From Spirosoma aerolatum (lineage in GTDB: Bacteria > Bacteroidota > Bacteroidia > Cytophagales > Spirosomataceae): a stretch of DNA of 64,000 nt. The stretch covers positions 4,165,001-4,229,000 of the forward strand of contig NZ_CP020104.1 of NCBI RefSeq assembly GCF_002056795.1, in the 5' to 3' direction. The translations under genes were made by a program, and so were the position numbers. Shown in pieces: positions 28,407-37,731 of this stretch. Each line of letters opens with the position of its first letter. Within the stretch, counting starts at the first letter, position 1. The notes under the pieces are model-generated. The model did no database searches. It was not told the DNA's origin and saw only the letters and a list, made by a program, of their open reading frames with translations.

Positions 28407-29474
28407 ATGAGCCAACCCTTAGCTCCCACGTCTGATTCGGCAGGTAATACAATCACACTAACAGGCCCAGAGATCGACCTTAATGGACTCACGATTACCT
28501 TAAAAGGAACTAACGCTGCCAGGCAGGCAGAGGTATTGCGAGCAGCCTATCCAACAGCTACTATTGAAACCGGCAGCTCGCAACCCCTACTTCGGCGTCG
28601 GAATCGAACCGAAATTGCGATTTATGTTTTTGCAGCACTTGCCCTGATGATTGTCGGGCATTTGCTCTTTAGCTATTTTACCCTCGACCGGCTCACGGTC
28701 ATTGCCGATACCATTCATGTTACACCCGACATTTTCTATTTCATTATGGCCGGTTTTGTGGCCCAAATGATTGATGGAGCTCTGGGCATGGCTTATGGCG
28801 TGACGGCTACAACGTTTTTAACCAGTGTAGGAATCAGCCCGGTTTTTGCTACGGCTAGTGTACACAGCTCTGAAATTTTTACCAGTGGTGTGTCGGGCTA
28901 TATGCACCTTAAGTTCGGGAATGTGAATAGCCGCCTGTTCAAAGTCGTCCTGATTCCCGGAGTTATTGGTGCGGCTTTAGGCGCGTTTCTCATTACGAAA
29001 CTGGCCGACATGGAACTGGTGGCCAATTACTTAACTCCGGCCATTTCCGTTTATACCGCTATTCTTGGTATTTTGATTCTTAAAAAGGCTCTAATAAAAC
29101 GTCAGAAGAAGAAGCCAGTTCGCCAGATTGGCCTGCTGGCCTGGTTTGGAGGGTTTGTGGATGCCATTGGTGGTGGTGGCTGGGGACCTATCGTCAACTC
29201 GACACTCATTGCAGCAGGCCGACATCCGCGTTATACCATTGGGTCGGTCAATCTGGCTGAGTTCTTTGTCTCGTTTGCATCGTCAGTTGTTTTTGCTTTA
29301 TACGCTGGTCTTGATAATTACGGACTGGTTATTGTTGGTCTAATCCTTGGCGGTATGATTGCCGCTCCGATTGCCGCCCGGCTGGCACAAAAACTACCCG
29401 TTAAAACCATGATGATATTGGTTGGGATTGTCATCATCATCGTAAGTTTGCGGAAAATCATTAAGTTTTTCTGA
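28407..29474 (+). CDS. TauE/SafE-family sulfite/sulfonate exporter
   Basis: 355 residues. A soluble N-terminus (about 1-70) with GPEIDLNGLTITLKG is unusual for the family. A membrane helix follows, then the TauE domain with about eight helices: MIDGALGMAYGVTATTFL and FVDAIGGGGWGPIVNSTLI are the two family repeats. These proteins move sulfite, sulfoacetate or thiosulfate. Genomic position before metZ, cysH, cysD and cysN supports a sulfur compound as substrate. Confidence 0.88.
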   Translation: MSQPLAPTSDSAGNTITLTGPEIDLNGLTITLKGTNAARQAEVLRAAYPTATIETGSSQPLLRRRNRTEIAIYVFAALALMIVGHLLFSYFTLDRLTVIADTIHVTPDIFYFIMAGFVAQMIDGALGMAYGVTATTFLTSVGISPVFATASVHSSEIFTSGVSGYMHLKFGNVNSRLFKVVLIPGVIGAALGAFLITKLADMELVANYLTPAISVYTAILGILILKKALIKRQKKKPVRQIGLLAWFGGFVDAIGGGGWGPIVNSTLIAAGRHPRYTIGSVNLAEFFVSFASSVVFALYAGLDNYGLVIVGLILGGMIAAPIAARLAQKLPVKTMMILVGIVIIIVSLRKIIKFF

Positions 29475-29550
29475 CAGGTCTAACAGAATGTACAGGATTC
29501 AGGTGTAGAAAAATTCTGTTCCCCGTTATTACTTCTGTCAAAGTAAGTCT

Positions 29551-30759
29551 ATGAAAAAACAAACCAAAGCCATTCGCATCCAAACAGCCAAATCGCTGAA
29601 TCGCGAACATTCTGTCCCGTTATACCTTACATCGAGTTTTGCCTTTGACAGTGCTGAGCAGGGTAAAGCGCTGTTCGATGAAACCGAAGAGGGCAATATC
29701 TACTCACGCTTCTCGAACCCAAACGTTTCGGAGTTTGTGGAGAAAGTATGTATGCTGGAAAATGCTGAAGATGGTATTGCAACAGGTACGGGAATGGCTG
29801 CGGTTTTTGCCAGTATGGCTGGTTTGTTGAAATCGGGCGATCATATTGTAGCCTGCCGGGCGCTGTTCGGTTCAGCCCATCAGATTATCACGCAGATTTT
29901 GAGTAAATGGGGCATTACGCATACGTATGTAGATGCCACGGCTACCGAAGCCGACTGGGAAGCAGCCATACAGCCAGCAACCGGAACGCCGACCGCAAAA
30001 ATGGTGTACCTGGAAACCCCATCGAACCCCGGCCTGGAACTGGTGGATCTGGAAATGCTGGCTCGCCTGAAAGCAAAATACGGCTTCATCCTGAACGTCG
30101 ATAACTGTTTTGCTACGCCCATACTGCAAACCCCGCTTGATTATGGTGCCGATTTGTCGGTTCATTCAGCCACAAAATATATGGACGGACAGGGCCGTGT
30201 ATTAGGTGGTATTGTGGTGGGCCGGGCCGATCTGATCCAGCCCATTCGTTTCTTTGCCCGTCATACAGGGCCTTCACTTTCACCCTTTAATGCATGGGTA
30301 CTATCGAAGAGTCTGGAAACGCTGGATCTGCGCATGGAACGGCACTGCCGCAATGCGTTACAACTGGCTGAAGCCCTGGAAAGTCATCCCGATGTCGAAC
30401 GTGTACTGTACCCATTTTTGCCATCGCATCCACAGTATGACCTCGCAAAGAAACAGATGAGTGCGGGTGGTGCCATCGTGACCATAGAGCTAGAAGGTGG
30501 TTTCGAGCGGGTAAAAGCCTTTTACGATGCCTTAACCATTCCAACACTTTCGTCTAATCTGGGGGATTCGCGTACGATTGTGACCAACCCAAACACGACT
30601 ACGCACGCCAAACTAAAGCCAGAGGAAAAAGCGGCATTAGGCATTACACCAGGTTTGATTCGGGTTTCAGTAGGCCTGGAAGCGATTGAAGACCTGATCG
30701 AAGATTTTGCCCAGGCAGCCACAAAGTCGGCCGAGGTACTCAAAGAGAAAGTAGCCTGA
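29551..30759 (+). CDS. metZ: O-succinyl/acetylhomoserine sulfhydrylase
   Basis: 402 residues of the Cys/Met-metabolism PLP family. The Schiff-base lysine is K209 in SVHSATKYMDGQG, with the family LETPSNPGLELVDLE and the N-terminal YSRFSNPNVSEF arginine loop. It should condense an activated homoserine with sulfide to homocysteine. Cystathionine gamma-synthase cannot be excluded by eye, but the neighbours (cysH, cysD, cysN making sulfide) favour direct sulfhydrylation. 34 bp separate it from cysH, so they are likely one operon. Confidence 0.85.
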   Translation: MKKQTKAIRIQTAKSLNREHSVPLYLTSSFAFDSAEQGKALFDETEEGNIYSRFSNPNVSEFVEKVCMLENAEDGIATGTGMAAVFASMAGLLKSGDHIVACRALFGSAHQIITQILSKWGITHTYVDATATEADWEAAIQPATGTPTAKMVYLETPSNPGLELVDLEMLARLKAKYGFILNVDNCFATPILQTPLDYGADLSVHSATKYMDGQGRVLGGIVVGRADLIQPIRFFARHTGPSLSPFNAWVLSKSLETLDLRMERHCRNALQLAEALESHPDVERVLYPFLPSHPQYDLAKKQMSAGGAIVTIELEGGFERVKAFYDALTIPTLSSNLGDSRTIVTNPNTTTHAKLKPEEKAALGITPGLIRVSVGLEAIEDLIEDFAQAATKSAEVLKEKVA

Positions 30760-30793
30760 TGCAGGGCCATGTTATTGATAAATAGTCACACGT

Positions 30794-31528
30794 ATGATTG
30801 CTGAACCTACCTCACACACGCTCGAAAGTCTTAGCGAGCGATTGCTCGGCCTGAGCAATGTGGATGCTATGCGGACACTGGCCGAACTATTTCCGGGCCA
30901 GATCGTCTTTTCGACTAGCCTCGGCTTTGAAGATCAGGTTATTACCGACCTGATTGCCTCAAACGATATACCTGTTCGTATTTTCACACTCGATACTGGC
31001 CGGATGTTTTCCGAAACGTATTCGGTCTGGAAAAAAACCAACGATCGGTACGGAATTAACATCGAAACCTACTATCCTCAGGCCGACGCTGTTGAAAAGC
31101 TCATGACTGGCAAAGGACCTTACAGCATGTACGAATCGGTCGAGAACCGGAAAGAGTGCTGTGGTATCCGTAAAGTTGAGCCGCTGAACCGGGCGTTGAA
31201 AGGTCAGAAAATCTGGATCACGGGGATACGCGCCGAGCAGTCGGCCAATCGCCAGGGCATGACCCAACTCGAATGGGACGAAGCGCATCAGCTTTTCAAA
31301 TTCCACCCGCTGATGGACTGGACATTTGATCAGGTAAAACAATACGTAAAAGAGCATAACGTACCCTACAATCCCCTCCACGACCGGGGTTTTGTCAGTA
31401 TTGGTTGTCAACCCTGCACACGGGCCATTCAGGAAGGCGAAGATTTCCGGGCGGGACGCTGGTGGTGGGAGGACAACTCCAAGAAAGAATGCGGTTTACA
31501 TACGCATGAGGAAGTATTTAAAGCTTAA
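30794..31528 (+). CDS. cysH: Assimilatory adenylyl-sulfate (APS) reductase, CysH family
   Basis: 244 residues. It reduces activated sulfate to sulfite with thioredoxin. Catalytic Cys is C233 in KKECGLHTHEE. Unlike the enterobacterial PAPS reductase, it has the four extra cysteines C122-C123 (RKECCGIRKVEPL) and C205/C208 (SIGCQPCTRAI) that bind a [4Fe-4S] cluster in APS reductases. No cysC is seen next to it, which fits direct reduction of APS. Other parts of the family pattern, FSTSLGFEDQVI and FTLDTGRMFSETY, are present. Followed by the repeat-built hairpin before cysD. Confidence 0.93.
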   Translation: MIAEPTSHTLESLSERLLGLSNVDAMRTLAELFPGQIVFSTSLGFEDQVITDLIASNDIPVRIFTLDTGRMFSETYSVWKKTNDRYGINIETYYPQADAVEKLMTGKGPYSMYESVENRKECCGIRKVEPLNRALKGQKIWITGIRAEQSANRQGMTQLEWDEAHQLFKFHPLMDWTFDQVKQYVKEHNVPYNPLHDRGFVSIGCQPCTRAIQEGEDFRAGRWWWEDNSKKECGLHTHEEVFKA

Positions 31529-31532
31529 TGAT

Positions 31533-31616
31533 TGACTGATTGACTGATTGACTGATTGAATTGCTGGCTTGCTTCAATTTAATCAGTCAATCAGTCAATC
31601 AGTCAGCAATTCAATC
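31533..31616. repeat. Intergenic octamer-repeat inverted element (cysH-cysD)
   Basis: The gap starts with about four copies of TGATTGAC. Arm L1 (31533-31557) pairs perfectly over 25 bp with R1 (31581-31605). In addition L2 GATTGAATTGCT (31554-31565) is the exact complement of R2 AGCAATTCAATC (31605-31616). The order L1 L2 R1 R2 makes the two pairings mutually exclusive or pseudoknot-like. The element runs from 5 bp after the cysH stop to 5 bp before the cysD ATG. No T-run follows. Confidence 0.85.
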
Positions 31617-31621
31617 TTCAA

Positions 31622-32524
31622 ATGAAACTCGATTATTTAGATCAGCTTGAATCGGAAGCCATCCACATTATGCGGGAGGTAGCGGGGCAGTTTGAACGTC
31701 CGGCACTTCTTTTTTCGGGTGGTAAGGATTCCATTACGCTGGTGCATCTGGCTCTGAAAGCGTTCCGGCCGGGTAAATTTCCATTCCCACTGCTTCACGT
31801 CGATACGGGTCACAACTTCCAGGAAGCACTCGACTTCCGCGATAATCTGGCCGAACGGATTGGTGAAAAACTCATCGTCCGGTATGTAGAAGACACCATC
31901 CGCGAAAAGAAACTTAAAGAGCCAACCGGACGCAATGCTACCCGCAATGGTCTGCAAACCTTTACGCTGCTCGATGCCATCGAAGAGTTCGAGTTCGATG
32001 CCTGTATTGGTGGGGCTCGTCGGGATGAAGAGAAAGCGCGGGCCAAAGAACGCGTATTTTCGGTACGTGATGAATTTGGCTCCTGGGACCCTAAACGGCA
32101 ACGCCCAGAACTTTGGAACCTCTACAACGGTCGCATACACAAAGGAGAAAACGTCCGCGTATTCCCCATTTCGAACTGGACCGAACTCGATGTATGGAAT
32201 TATATCCGTCGGGAAAAAATCGAATTGCCGAGCATCTACTTTGCGCACGAGCGTGAACTACTCGTGCGGGATGGCAAACTGATGGCCACGGCAGGTGGTG
32301 TCATCAAACCTGAACCCGATGACCAGCTTGTGACCCGTCGGGTTCGGTTCCGTACCGTCGGCGATATCTCCTGTACAGCGGCCTCCGAATCGGAAGCAGA
32401 TACCCTCGACGCTGTTATCAACGAAATTCAGGCTACACGCATCTCCGAACGGGGCGAAACCCGCATGGACGATCAGCTTTCTGAAGCCGCTATGGAAGAC
32501 CGCAAGAAAGGCGGGTATTTTTAA
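31622..32524 (+). CDS. cysD: Sulfate adenylyltransferase subunit 2
   Basis: 300 residues, the adenylyl-transferring subunit of ATP sulfurylase (PP-loop ATPase). Motifs: the PP loop LFSGGKDSITLVHLA, LLHVDTGHNFQEALDFRD, and EFDACIGGARRDEEKARAKER. It works with CysN to form APS from sulfate and ATP using GTP energy. It stands between two intergenic repeat-built hairpins, with cysN 76 bp downstream. Confidence 0.97.
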   Translation: MKLDYLDQLESEAIHIMREVAGQFERPALLFSGGKDSITLVHLALKAFRPGKFPFPLLHVDTGHNFQEALDFRDNLAERIGEKLIVRYVEDTIREKKLKEPTGRNATRNGLQTFTLLDAIEEFEFDACIGGARRDEEKARAKERVFSVRDEFGSWDPKRQRPELWNLYNGRIHKGENVRVFPISNWTELDVWNYIRREKIELPSIYFAHERELLVRDGKLMATAGGVIKPEPDDQLVTRRVRFRTVGDISCTAASESEADTLDAVINEIQATRISERGETRMDDQLSEAAMEDRKKGGYF

Positions 32525-32525
32525 T

Positions 32526-32595
32526 GAGCGAACGAGCGAACGAGTGAAAGAGCGCTGGCAGCTAATCACTCGTTCGCTCGTTCGCTCTTTCACTC
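32526..32595. repeat. Intergenic octamer-repeat inverted element (cysD-cysN)
   Basis: Left side reads GAGCGAAC GAGCGAAC GAGTGAAA GAGCG. L1 (32526-32547) pairs perfectly over 22 bp with R1 (32566-32587), and L2 GAGTGAAAGAGC (32542-32553) is the exact complement of R2 GCTCTTTCACTC (32584-32595). Same L1 L2 R1 R2 order as the cysH-cysD element. It fills the gap from 2 bp after the cysD stop to 4 bp before the cysN ATG. Confidence 0.85.
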
Positions 32596-32599
32596 TTTA

Positions 32600-33868
32600 A
32601 TGATGGATCTTTTACGTTTTATTACCGCCGGTTCCGTTGACGACGGCAAAAGTACGCTCATCGGTCGGCTTCTCTACGATTCTAAATCCATTCTGGCCGA
32701 TCAGCTCGAAGCTATTGAGCGAGCCAGCAAGAGCCGTGATGATGGCGAAATCGACCTGGCCCTTCTGACAGACGGGCTACGTTCAGAACGCGAACAGGGC
32801 ATCACAATTGACGTTGCCTATCGCTATTTTCAGACACCTAAACGGAAGTTTATCATTGTCGATGCACCGGGCCATATACAGTACACCCGGAACATGGTTA
32901 CGGGCGCGTCGAACTGTCAGTTGGCTATTGTGCTGGTCGATGCCCGGCATGGAGTTGTCGAACAAACGCGTCGGCACTCACTTATAGCCTCGCTGTTAGG
33001 GATTCCACACATTGTGGTAGCGATCAATAAAATGGATCTGGTCGATTACTCACAGGATGTGTTTTCCGACATCTGTATCCAGTACGCCGAACTGGCCAAA
33101 AAACTGAACGTACACCAGGTGACGTACATTCCCATGAGCGCCCTCAACGGCGACAATGTCGTGGATAAATCATCGGCGATGCCCTGGTACGAAGGCGCTA
33201 CTCTGCTGGAGCATCTGGAAACTGTGACCATCGACGACGATGCCAACGGCGAAACGGAAGATCATCATCCGGCCCGGTTCCCGGTTCAATACGTCATTCG
33301 CCCACAAACGGCTGAACTGCACGATTACCGGGGGTATGCCGGAAAAATCACGAGCGGTGTTTTCCGGAAAGGCGATGCCATTACCGTACTTCCTTCTGGC
33401 GAAACCTCAACGATTGACGCCATCGAAATCGCCGAAACACATTTTGATGAAGCCGCTACGCCCATGTCGGTCGTTTTGCATCTGGCTACAGATGTAGACA
33501 TCAGCCGGGGCGACCTGATCGTTCGTTCGGATAGTCAGCCCATCATCAGCCAGACGGTTGAAGCCATGCTCTGCTGGATGGATACGAAAGAGTTCAAAGT
33601 GGGTAACAAATATCTTCTTCAGGTGGGTACCTTCCGTACACGTTGCTCAGTACGTGAAATCGCTTACCAGCTGAACGTCAATACCTACGAAGAAATCGAA
33701 GACGTTGACAGCCTCAAACTGAACGATCTGGCGAAGGTTATTTTACGGACTGCCCAACCCATCAGCTTTGATCCATATCAAAAAAATCGGGCTACGGGTG
33801 GGGCCATTCTGATCGACGAAACCTCAAACGTAACCGTAGGTGCTCTCATGCTCGTCGGCGAAGCCTAA
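32600..33868 (+). CDS. cysN: Sulfate adenylyltransferase subunit 1 (GTPase)
   Basis: 422 residues, an EF-Tu-like GTPase that drives CysD. P-loop FITAGSVDDGKSTLIGRLLYDS (residues about 6-27), switch-II DAPGH, and the guanine motif NKMD are intact; two beta-barrel domains follow to the C-terminus. The kinase domain CysC that is fused to it in some bacteria is missing, consistent with the APS-type CysH upstream. Two ATG codons are adjacent at the start (32600 and 32603). Confidence 0.97.
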   Translation: MMDLLRFITAGSVDDGKSTLIGRLLYDSKSILADQLEAIERASKSRDDGEIDLALLTDGLRSEREQGITIDVAYRYFQTPKRKFIIVDAPGHIQYTRNMVTGASNCQLAIVLVDARHGVVEQTRRHSLIASLLGIPHIVVAINKMDLVDYSQDVFSDICIQYAELAKKLNVHQVTYIPMSALNGDNVVDKSSAMPWYEGATLLEHLETVTIDDDANGETEDHHPARFPVQYVIRPQTAELHDYRGYAGKITSGVFRKGDAITVLPSGETSTIDAIEIAETHFDEAATPMSVVLHLATDVDISRGDLIVRSDSQPIISQTVEAMLCWMDTKEFKVGNKYLLQVGTFRTRCSVREIAYQLNVNTYEEIEDVDSLKLNDLAKVILRTAQPISFDPYQKNRATGGAILIDETSNVTVGALMLVGEA

Positions 33869-33900
33869 GTAAAGCGGGTGGAAACCCACTCCACGATAAA

Positions 33901-33942
33901 ACAGGTGTGTCCGGCTACAACCGTTGGCACACCTGTCTGTTT
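33901..33942 (+). terminator. Terminator of the sulfur operon
   Basis: ACAGGTGTG (33901-33909) pairs with CACACCTGT (33928-33936), followed by CTGTTTTTTG. A smaller GGGT/ACCC hairpin lies just before it. Confidence 0.82.
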
Positions 33943-33954
33943 TTTGTATATTTG
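33924..33954 (+). promoter_or_regulatory. Promoter of the second Uma2 gene, overlapping the terminator
   Basis: TTG at 33924-33926, 20 bp, TATATTTG at 33947-33954. The -33 box lies inside the loop of the preceding terminator, the same arrangement as at rpsF. Confidence 0.6.
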
Positions 33955-33975
33955 GATAAATCCTGATCTGTAGCG

Positions 33976-34641
33976 ATGACCGAATTAGCAGCCCAACTTC
34001 TTGAATCGCCTAAAGCTCCTCAGATTATTCAGCAAGTACAGGCCATTTTAAACGACGAAAAAGCGCGTCGGCAGGCATTTTACGAATGGATGAACGATGA
34101 TATGAAAGCTGAATTTATAAACGGCGAAATTGTTGTCCATTCACCTGCATTGCATAAGCACAATGCAGCAGTTATGCTATTAGGTAGCCTGCTAAGTGCG
34201 TTTGTCAATGAACGAGGATTGGGGATCGTACTTGTCGAAAAAGCATTAGTTGAACTAACTCGTAATAGCTATGAACCTGACATCTGCTATTTCGGAGTCG
34301 ACAAAGCGGCTACTATCCAACCCGATTTACTTTACTACCCGGCTCCCGATTTAGTGATTGAGGTACTCTCAAAGAGTACACATAAATTCGACCGTGAAAT
34401 TAAATTTGAAGACTATGCAGCGCATGGCGTAAATGAATACTGGCTGGTCGATCCAACCCGACAAACTATAGAAGTATTTACGTTGGATGCCGATACAGAA
34501 GCCTACGCTTTAGTTGGGCTTTATTCTATAGGACAAACCGTTGGCAGTCAGCTTCTGCCTGGCTTCAGAATCCCCATAAAAGCCGCTTTTGATGCCACAG
34601 CTAATATAGCCGCGCTGAAAGCCTTCTTATTAGAGAAATAA
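33976..34641 (+). CDS. Uma2-family (DUF820) putative endonuclease
   Basis: 221 residues. DMKAEFINGEIVVHSPALHKHN, YEPDICYFGVDKAATI and DLVIEVLSKSTHKFDREIKFEDYAAHGVNEYWLVDP are the Uma2 core with the PD-(D/E)XK residues (D in PDI, E in IEV, K in KFEDY). It is longer than the copy at 21408 through an N-terminal helical part (about 1-40). The two are only distantly alike, so it is not a recent duplication. Function unknown. Confidence 0.83.
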   Translation: MTELAAQLLESPKAPQIIQQVQAILNDEKARRQAFYEWMNDDMKAEFINGEIVVHSPALHKHNAAVMLLGSLLSAFVNERGLGIVLVEKALVELTRNSYEPDICYFGVDKAATIQPDLLYYPAPDLVIEVLSKSTHKFDREIKFEDYAAHGVNEYWLVDPTRQTIEVFTLDADTEAYALVGLYSIGQTVGSQLLPGFRIPIKAAFDATANIAALKAFLLEK

Positions 34642-34649
34642 TTCCTATA

Positions 34650-34689
34650 ACTAAAAATCCCCAACCAGCACTGGTTGGGGATTTTTAGT
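34650..34689. terminator. Perfect bidirectional terminator
   Basis: CTAAAAATCCCCAACCAG (34651-34668) pairs perfectly with 34671-34688 around a 2-nt loop; A- and T-runs on both sides. Lies between convergent Uma2 and glyS. Confidence 0.9.
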
Positions 34690-34832
34690 GTATCATTTTT
34701 CAAATGACGAAAAAGCCTTAGAAGTTGTTAGAGTTAGTGAAGGCAGGTCATCAAATCTTCCCTTACCCTACCAGGGCAAAACGCTGTAAGTTGACTAACG
34801 CAAACAACTGCTAAAGCTTTCGGAACGTTCAT

Positions 34833-36329
34833 TTATAACTGCTCCAGAATCCGTTCCATCGAAACCTCCTGCCCGATGCGTGCTTTTAGCTCGCTGATGG
34901 GGATGCGGATTTGTTCGGTGGTATCGCGGTACCGAATTGTAACGGTATCATCTTCAAGCGTCTGATAATCAACAGCGATACAGAAGGGCGTACCAATCAG
35001 GTCCTGACGGGTGTAGCGTTTGCCAATGGCATCCCGTTCTTCATAGATCACCCGGAACTCCGAACGCAGACTCTTCACAATGGCTTCCGCCTTTTCGGGC
35101 AGACCATCTCTTCGAACCAGCGGGAACACAGCCGCTTTTACAGGCGCTAATGCGGGATGCAGTTTCAGGTATGTCCGCTCTTTCTGGTGATCGCCCTCAC
35201 CAACGGTTTCTTTGGTAAACGCGTTGCAGAACGTAGCTAAAAACAGACGGTCGGCCCCAACAGACGTTTCCACCACGTAAGGAATGTAATTTCCGTATGG
35301 TTTACCCGTTGCTTCGTCGATGTCGTTATCGAAATACTGTTGCTTCTTTTTACTCAACTCCTGATGCGATTTCAGATCGAAGTCGGTACGCGAGTGAATC
35401 CCTTCCATTTCACGGAAACCGAACGGAAATTCATACTCAATATCCACGGCCGCATTGGCATAGTGTGCCAGTTTTTCGTGTTTGTGGAATTTCAGCTTTT
35501 CGGCGGGTAGACCCAATGCCTGGTGGAACTTCATACGCGTATCGCGCCAGCGTTCATACCACGCCATTTCGGTGCCAGGGCGCACAAAAAACTGCATCTC
35601 CATCTGTTCGAACTCACGCATCCGGAAGGTGAACTGCCGGGCTACAATTTCATTGCGGAAGGCTTTACCAATTTGGGCAATACCAAACGGAATCTTCATC
35701 CGGCCCGTTTTCTGTACGTTCAGGAAGTTAACAAAGATACCCTGAGCCGTTTCGGGGCGCAGGTAGATCAGGCTGGCATCTTCAGCCACCGAGCCCACCT
35801 GAGTCGAAAACATCAGGTTAAACTGACGCACTTCGGTCCAGTTGGCTGTTCCCGAAACCGGATCTTTAATCCCTTCCGCAATAATCAGATTGCGCAGCCC
35901 CTCCATATCGTCCGCGCTTTGCAGGCGACCCAATTCATCGCGCAGGGCCTGACCACGGGCCGTATCACCCGCTTTTTCAATTTCTTCGGCCTTCAGCTCG
36001 ATTAGTTGATCGGCACGGTAGCGTTTTTTCGAATCGCGGTTATCGATCATCGGGTCGTTGAACGAATCAACGTGTCCCGAGGCTTTCCAGGTGAGCGGAT
36101 GCATAAAAATGGCCGCATCGATCCCGACTACGTTGTCGTGGAGTTGGGTCATAGCCTTCCACCACAGCGTTTTAAGGTTATTTTTGAGTTCAACGCCATT
36201 CTGCCCGTAATCATACACAGCCTGAAGGCCGTCGTAGATTTCGGACGATGGAAATACAAAGCCATATTCTTTGGCGTGCGCGATAATATCCTGTAGAGAG
36301 GTCGCGGGAGAAACTTTCTGCTCTGTCAT
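34833..36329 (-). CDS. glyS: Glycyl-tRNA synthetase (dimeric, eukaryote-like type)
   Basis: 498 residues, a class II synthetase of the single-chain alpha2 type (GlyQS). Motif 2 (the region with FRNEIVARQFTFRMREFEQM) and motif 3 (VGADRLFLATFCNAF) are recognisable, and the C-terminal anticodon-binding domain starts near residue 390 (PALAPVKAAVFPLVRRDGL). The start MTEQKVSPATSLQDIIAHAKEYGFVFPSSEIYDG is typical of the bacterial GlyQS (residues 1-34). Transcribed from a TATCTTTG promoter (minus strand, 36355-36348) 19 bp upstream. Confidence 0.97.
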   Translation of the reverse strand: MTEQKVSPATSLQDIIAHAKEYGFVFPSSEIYDGLQAVYDYGQNGVELKNNLKTLWWKAMTQLHDNVVGIDAAIFMHPLTWKASGHVDSFNDPMIDNRDSKKRYRADQLIELKAEEIEKAGDTARGQALRDELGRLQSADDMEGLRNLIIAEGIKDPVSGTANWTEVRQFNLMFSTQVGSVAEDASLIYLRPETAQGIFVNFLNVQKTGRMKIPFGIAQIGKAFRNEIVARQFTFRMREFEQMEMQFFVRPGTEMAWYERWRDTRMKFHQALGLPAEKLKFHKHEKLAHYANAAVDIEYEFPFGFREMEGIHSRTDFDLKSHQELSKKKQQYFDNDIDEATGKPYGNYIPYVVETSVGADRLFLATFCNAFTKETVGEGDHQKERTYLKLHPALAPVKAAVFPLVRRDGLPEKAEAIVKSLRSEFRVIYEERDAIGKRYTRQDLIGTPFCIAVDYQTLEDDTVTIRYRDTTEQIRIPISELKARIGQEVSMERILEQL

Positions 36330-36788
36330 AATCAGTTACTAAGTCCGCAAAGATAGAGGTTACACCGAAAATCCCCGAAATTGGCTAACTTTCGGCAGTA
36401 GCTTTTCTGACAAAAATTATGCTTATCAACTCCTTAAGCCTAAAGAATTTCAAGTGTTTAGAAAAACTTGATATTAATTGGCGTCCATCAAACTACTCTC
36501 AGAAACTACACTAGCCATATTGTATCTTTTATAAATTCAAGTTTAGCAACTTCACACATGGAGTAAACTCCCTTCTCTGCAAACCCACACTAATAATAAA
36601 ATACACACAGTAATTGTCAAAACCTAACAGAGCTTTAGCCTACATCATTAATCTTCCAGAACAGGTTAATTACTAGACTAGTACAAACCAAGCCAAAAAG
36701 AAACAGTCTAATTAATAAAGAAACTTTAGCCTATTCCGGCAACTTGGCGGATTTTTCCGTACCTTTGCGGAAAATTTGGCAGGCACCT
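36330..36788. other. 459-bp divergent, AT-rich intergenic region
   Basis: Holds the glyS -7 box (TATCTTTG on the minus strand at 36355-36348) and the prs -7 box (TACCTTTG at 36760-36767, 21 bp before the ATG; no clear -33). The centre (about 36400-36740) is strongly AT-rich and shows no ORF, strong hairpin or RNA gene that I can support. Confidence 0.6.
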
Positions 36789-37730
36789 ATGGCATCGTTT
36801 AATCCGGTTAAGATTTTTTCGGGAAGTCAATCTACTTACCTGGCCGAAAAAATTGCCCATTACTACGGCAAAGACTTAGGCGGTTATACCTGCCGCCGAT
36901 TCAGTGATGGAGAGATGTCGCCCAGCTTTGAAGAATCGGTGCGGGGCTGCGATGTGTTTCTGATTCAATCGACTCCTCCTCCCGGCGATAATCTGCTGGA
37001 ATTGTTGTTGATGGTCGATGCAGCCCGTCGTGCCTCTGCTCACTACGTTACGGTCGTAATCCCCTATTTTGGGTATGCTCGTCAAGATCGGAAAGATAAA
37101 CCCCGTGTATCGATAGCCGCCAAACTGGTTGCCAATATGCTGGCCGCTTCGGGAGCCGACCGTCTGATGACGATTGACCTACACGCTGGTCAGATTCAGG
37201 GTTTCTTCGATTTCCCGGTCGACCATCTGGAAGGAACGTCGGTGTTTGTGCCTTATATCCGTAGCCTTAATCTGGACAATCTGGTGATCGCTTCACCGGA
37301 CGTAGGTGGTGCCAACCGCGCTCGTGTATTTGCCAAGCATTTCAACGCGGATATTGTACTTTGCGATAAGCATCGCAAACGGGCCAACGAAATCGCGTCG
37401 ATGCAGGTCATTGGCGATGTGGAAGGGGCAAATGTCGTGTTGGTCGATGACCTGATCGATACGGGCGGTACTATGGCGAAGGCTGCCCAGATCATTATGG
37501 AAAAGGGTGCCAAATCCGTACGAGCTGTGTGTACGCATCCGATTATGTCGGGGAAGGCGCACGAAAACATTTCCAATTCGGTTCTGGAAGAACTGGTTGT
37601 TGCCGACACGCTTCCGCTTAAAGAACCAAATTCCAAAATACGCGTGCTGTCGGTAGCTGAGTTATTTGCCAAAGCCATCGGCCGCATTCGGGACCATGAA
37701 TCTATTAGTTCACTGTTTATAAAAAATTAA
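36789..37730 (+). CDS. prs: Ribose-phosphate pyrophosphokinase
   Basis: 313 residues from ATG 36789 (MASFNPVKIFSGSQSTYLAEKIA); the frame is open further to a TTG at 36744 but that lies before the promoter. The enzyme makes PRPP from ribose 5-phosphate and ATP. Motifs: FSDGEMSPSFEESVRGCDVF, the metal-binding DLHAGQIQGFFDFPVDHL and the PRPP loop VLVDDLIDTGGTMAKAA. Followed by an octamer-repeat hairpin and rplY, so the two genes may be cotranscribed. Confidence 0.97.
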   Translation: MASFNPVKIFSGSQSTYLAEKIAHYYGKDLGGYTCRRFSDGEMSPSFEESVRGCDVFLIQSTPPPGDNLLELLLMVDAARRASAHYVTVVIPYFGYARQDRKDKPRVSIAAKLVANMLAASGADRLMTIDLHAGQIQGFFDFPVDHLEGTSVFVPYIRSLNLDNLVIASPDVGGANRARVFAKHFNADIVLCDKHRKRANEIASMQVIGDVEGANVVLVDDLIDTGGTMAKAAQIIMEKGAKSVRAVCTHPIMSGKAHENISNSVLEELVVADTLPLKEPNSKIRVLSVAELFAKAIGRIRDHESISSLFIKN

Positions 37731-37731
37731 A

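Noticed and set aside
31529..31616. CRISPR array or phage-type direct repeats
   Set aside because: Units are 8 bp with no spacers, and occur in opposite orientation as arms; no cas genes.
31637..32248. 203-codon ORF antisense to cysD
   Set aside because: Shadow frame of cysD; no family resemblance.
36330..36788. tRNA or hidden small gene in the glyS-prs gap
   Set aside because: No cloverleaf, no coding frame with a plausible start; only promoter boxes.
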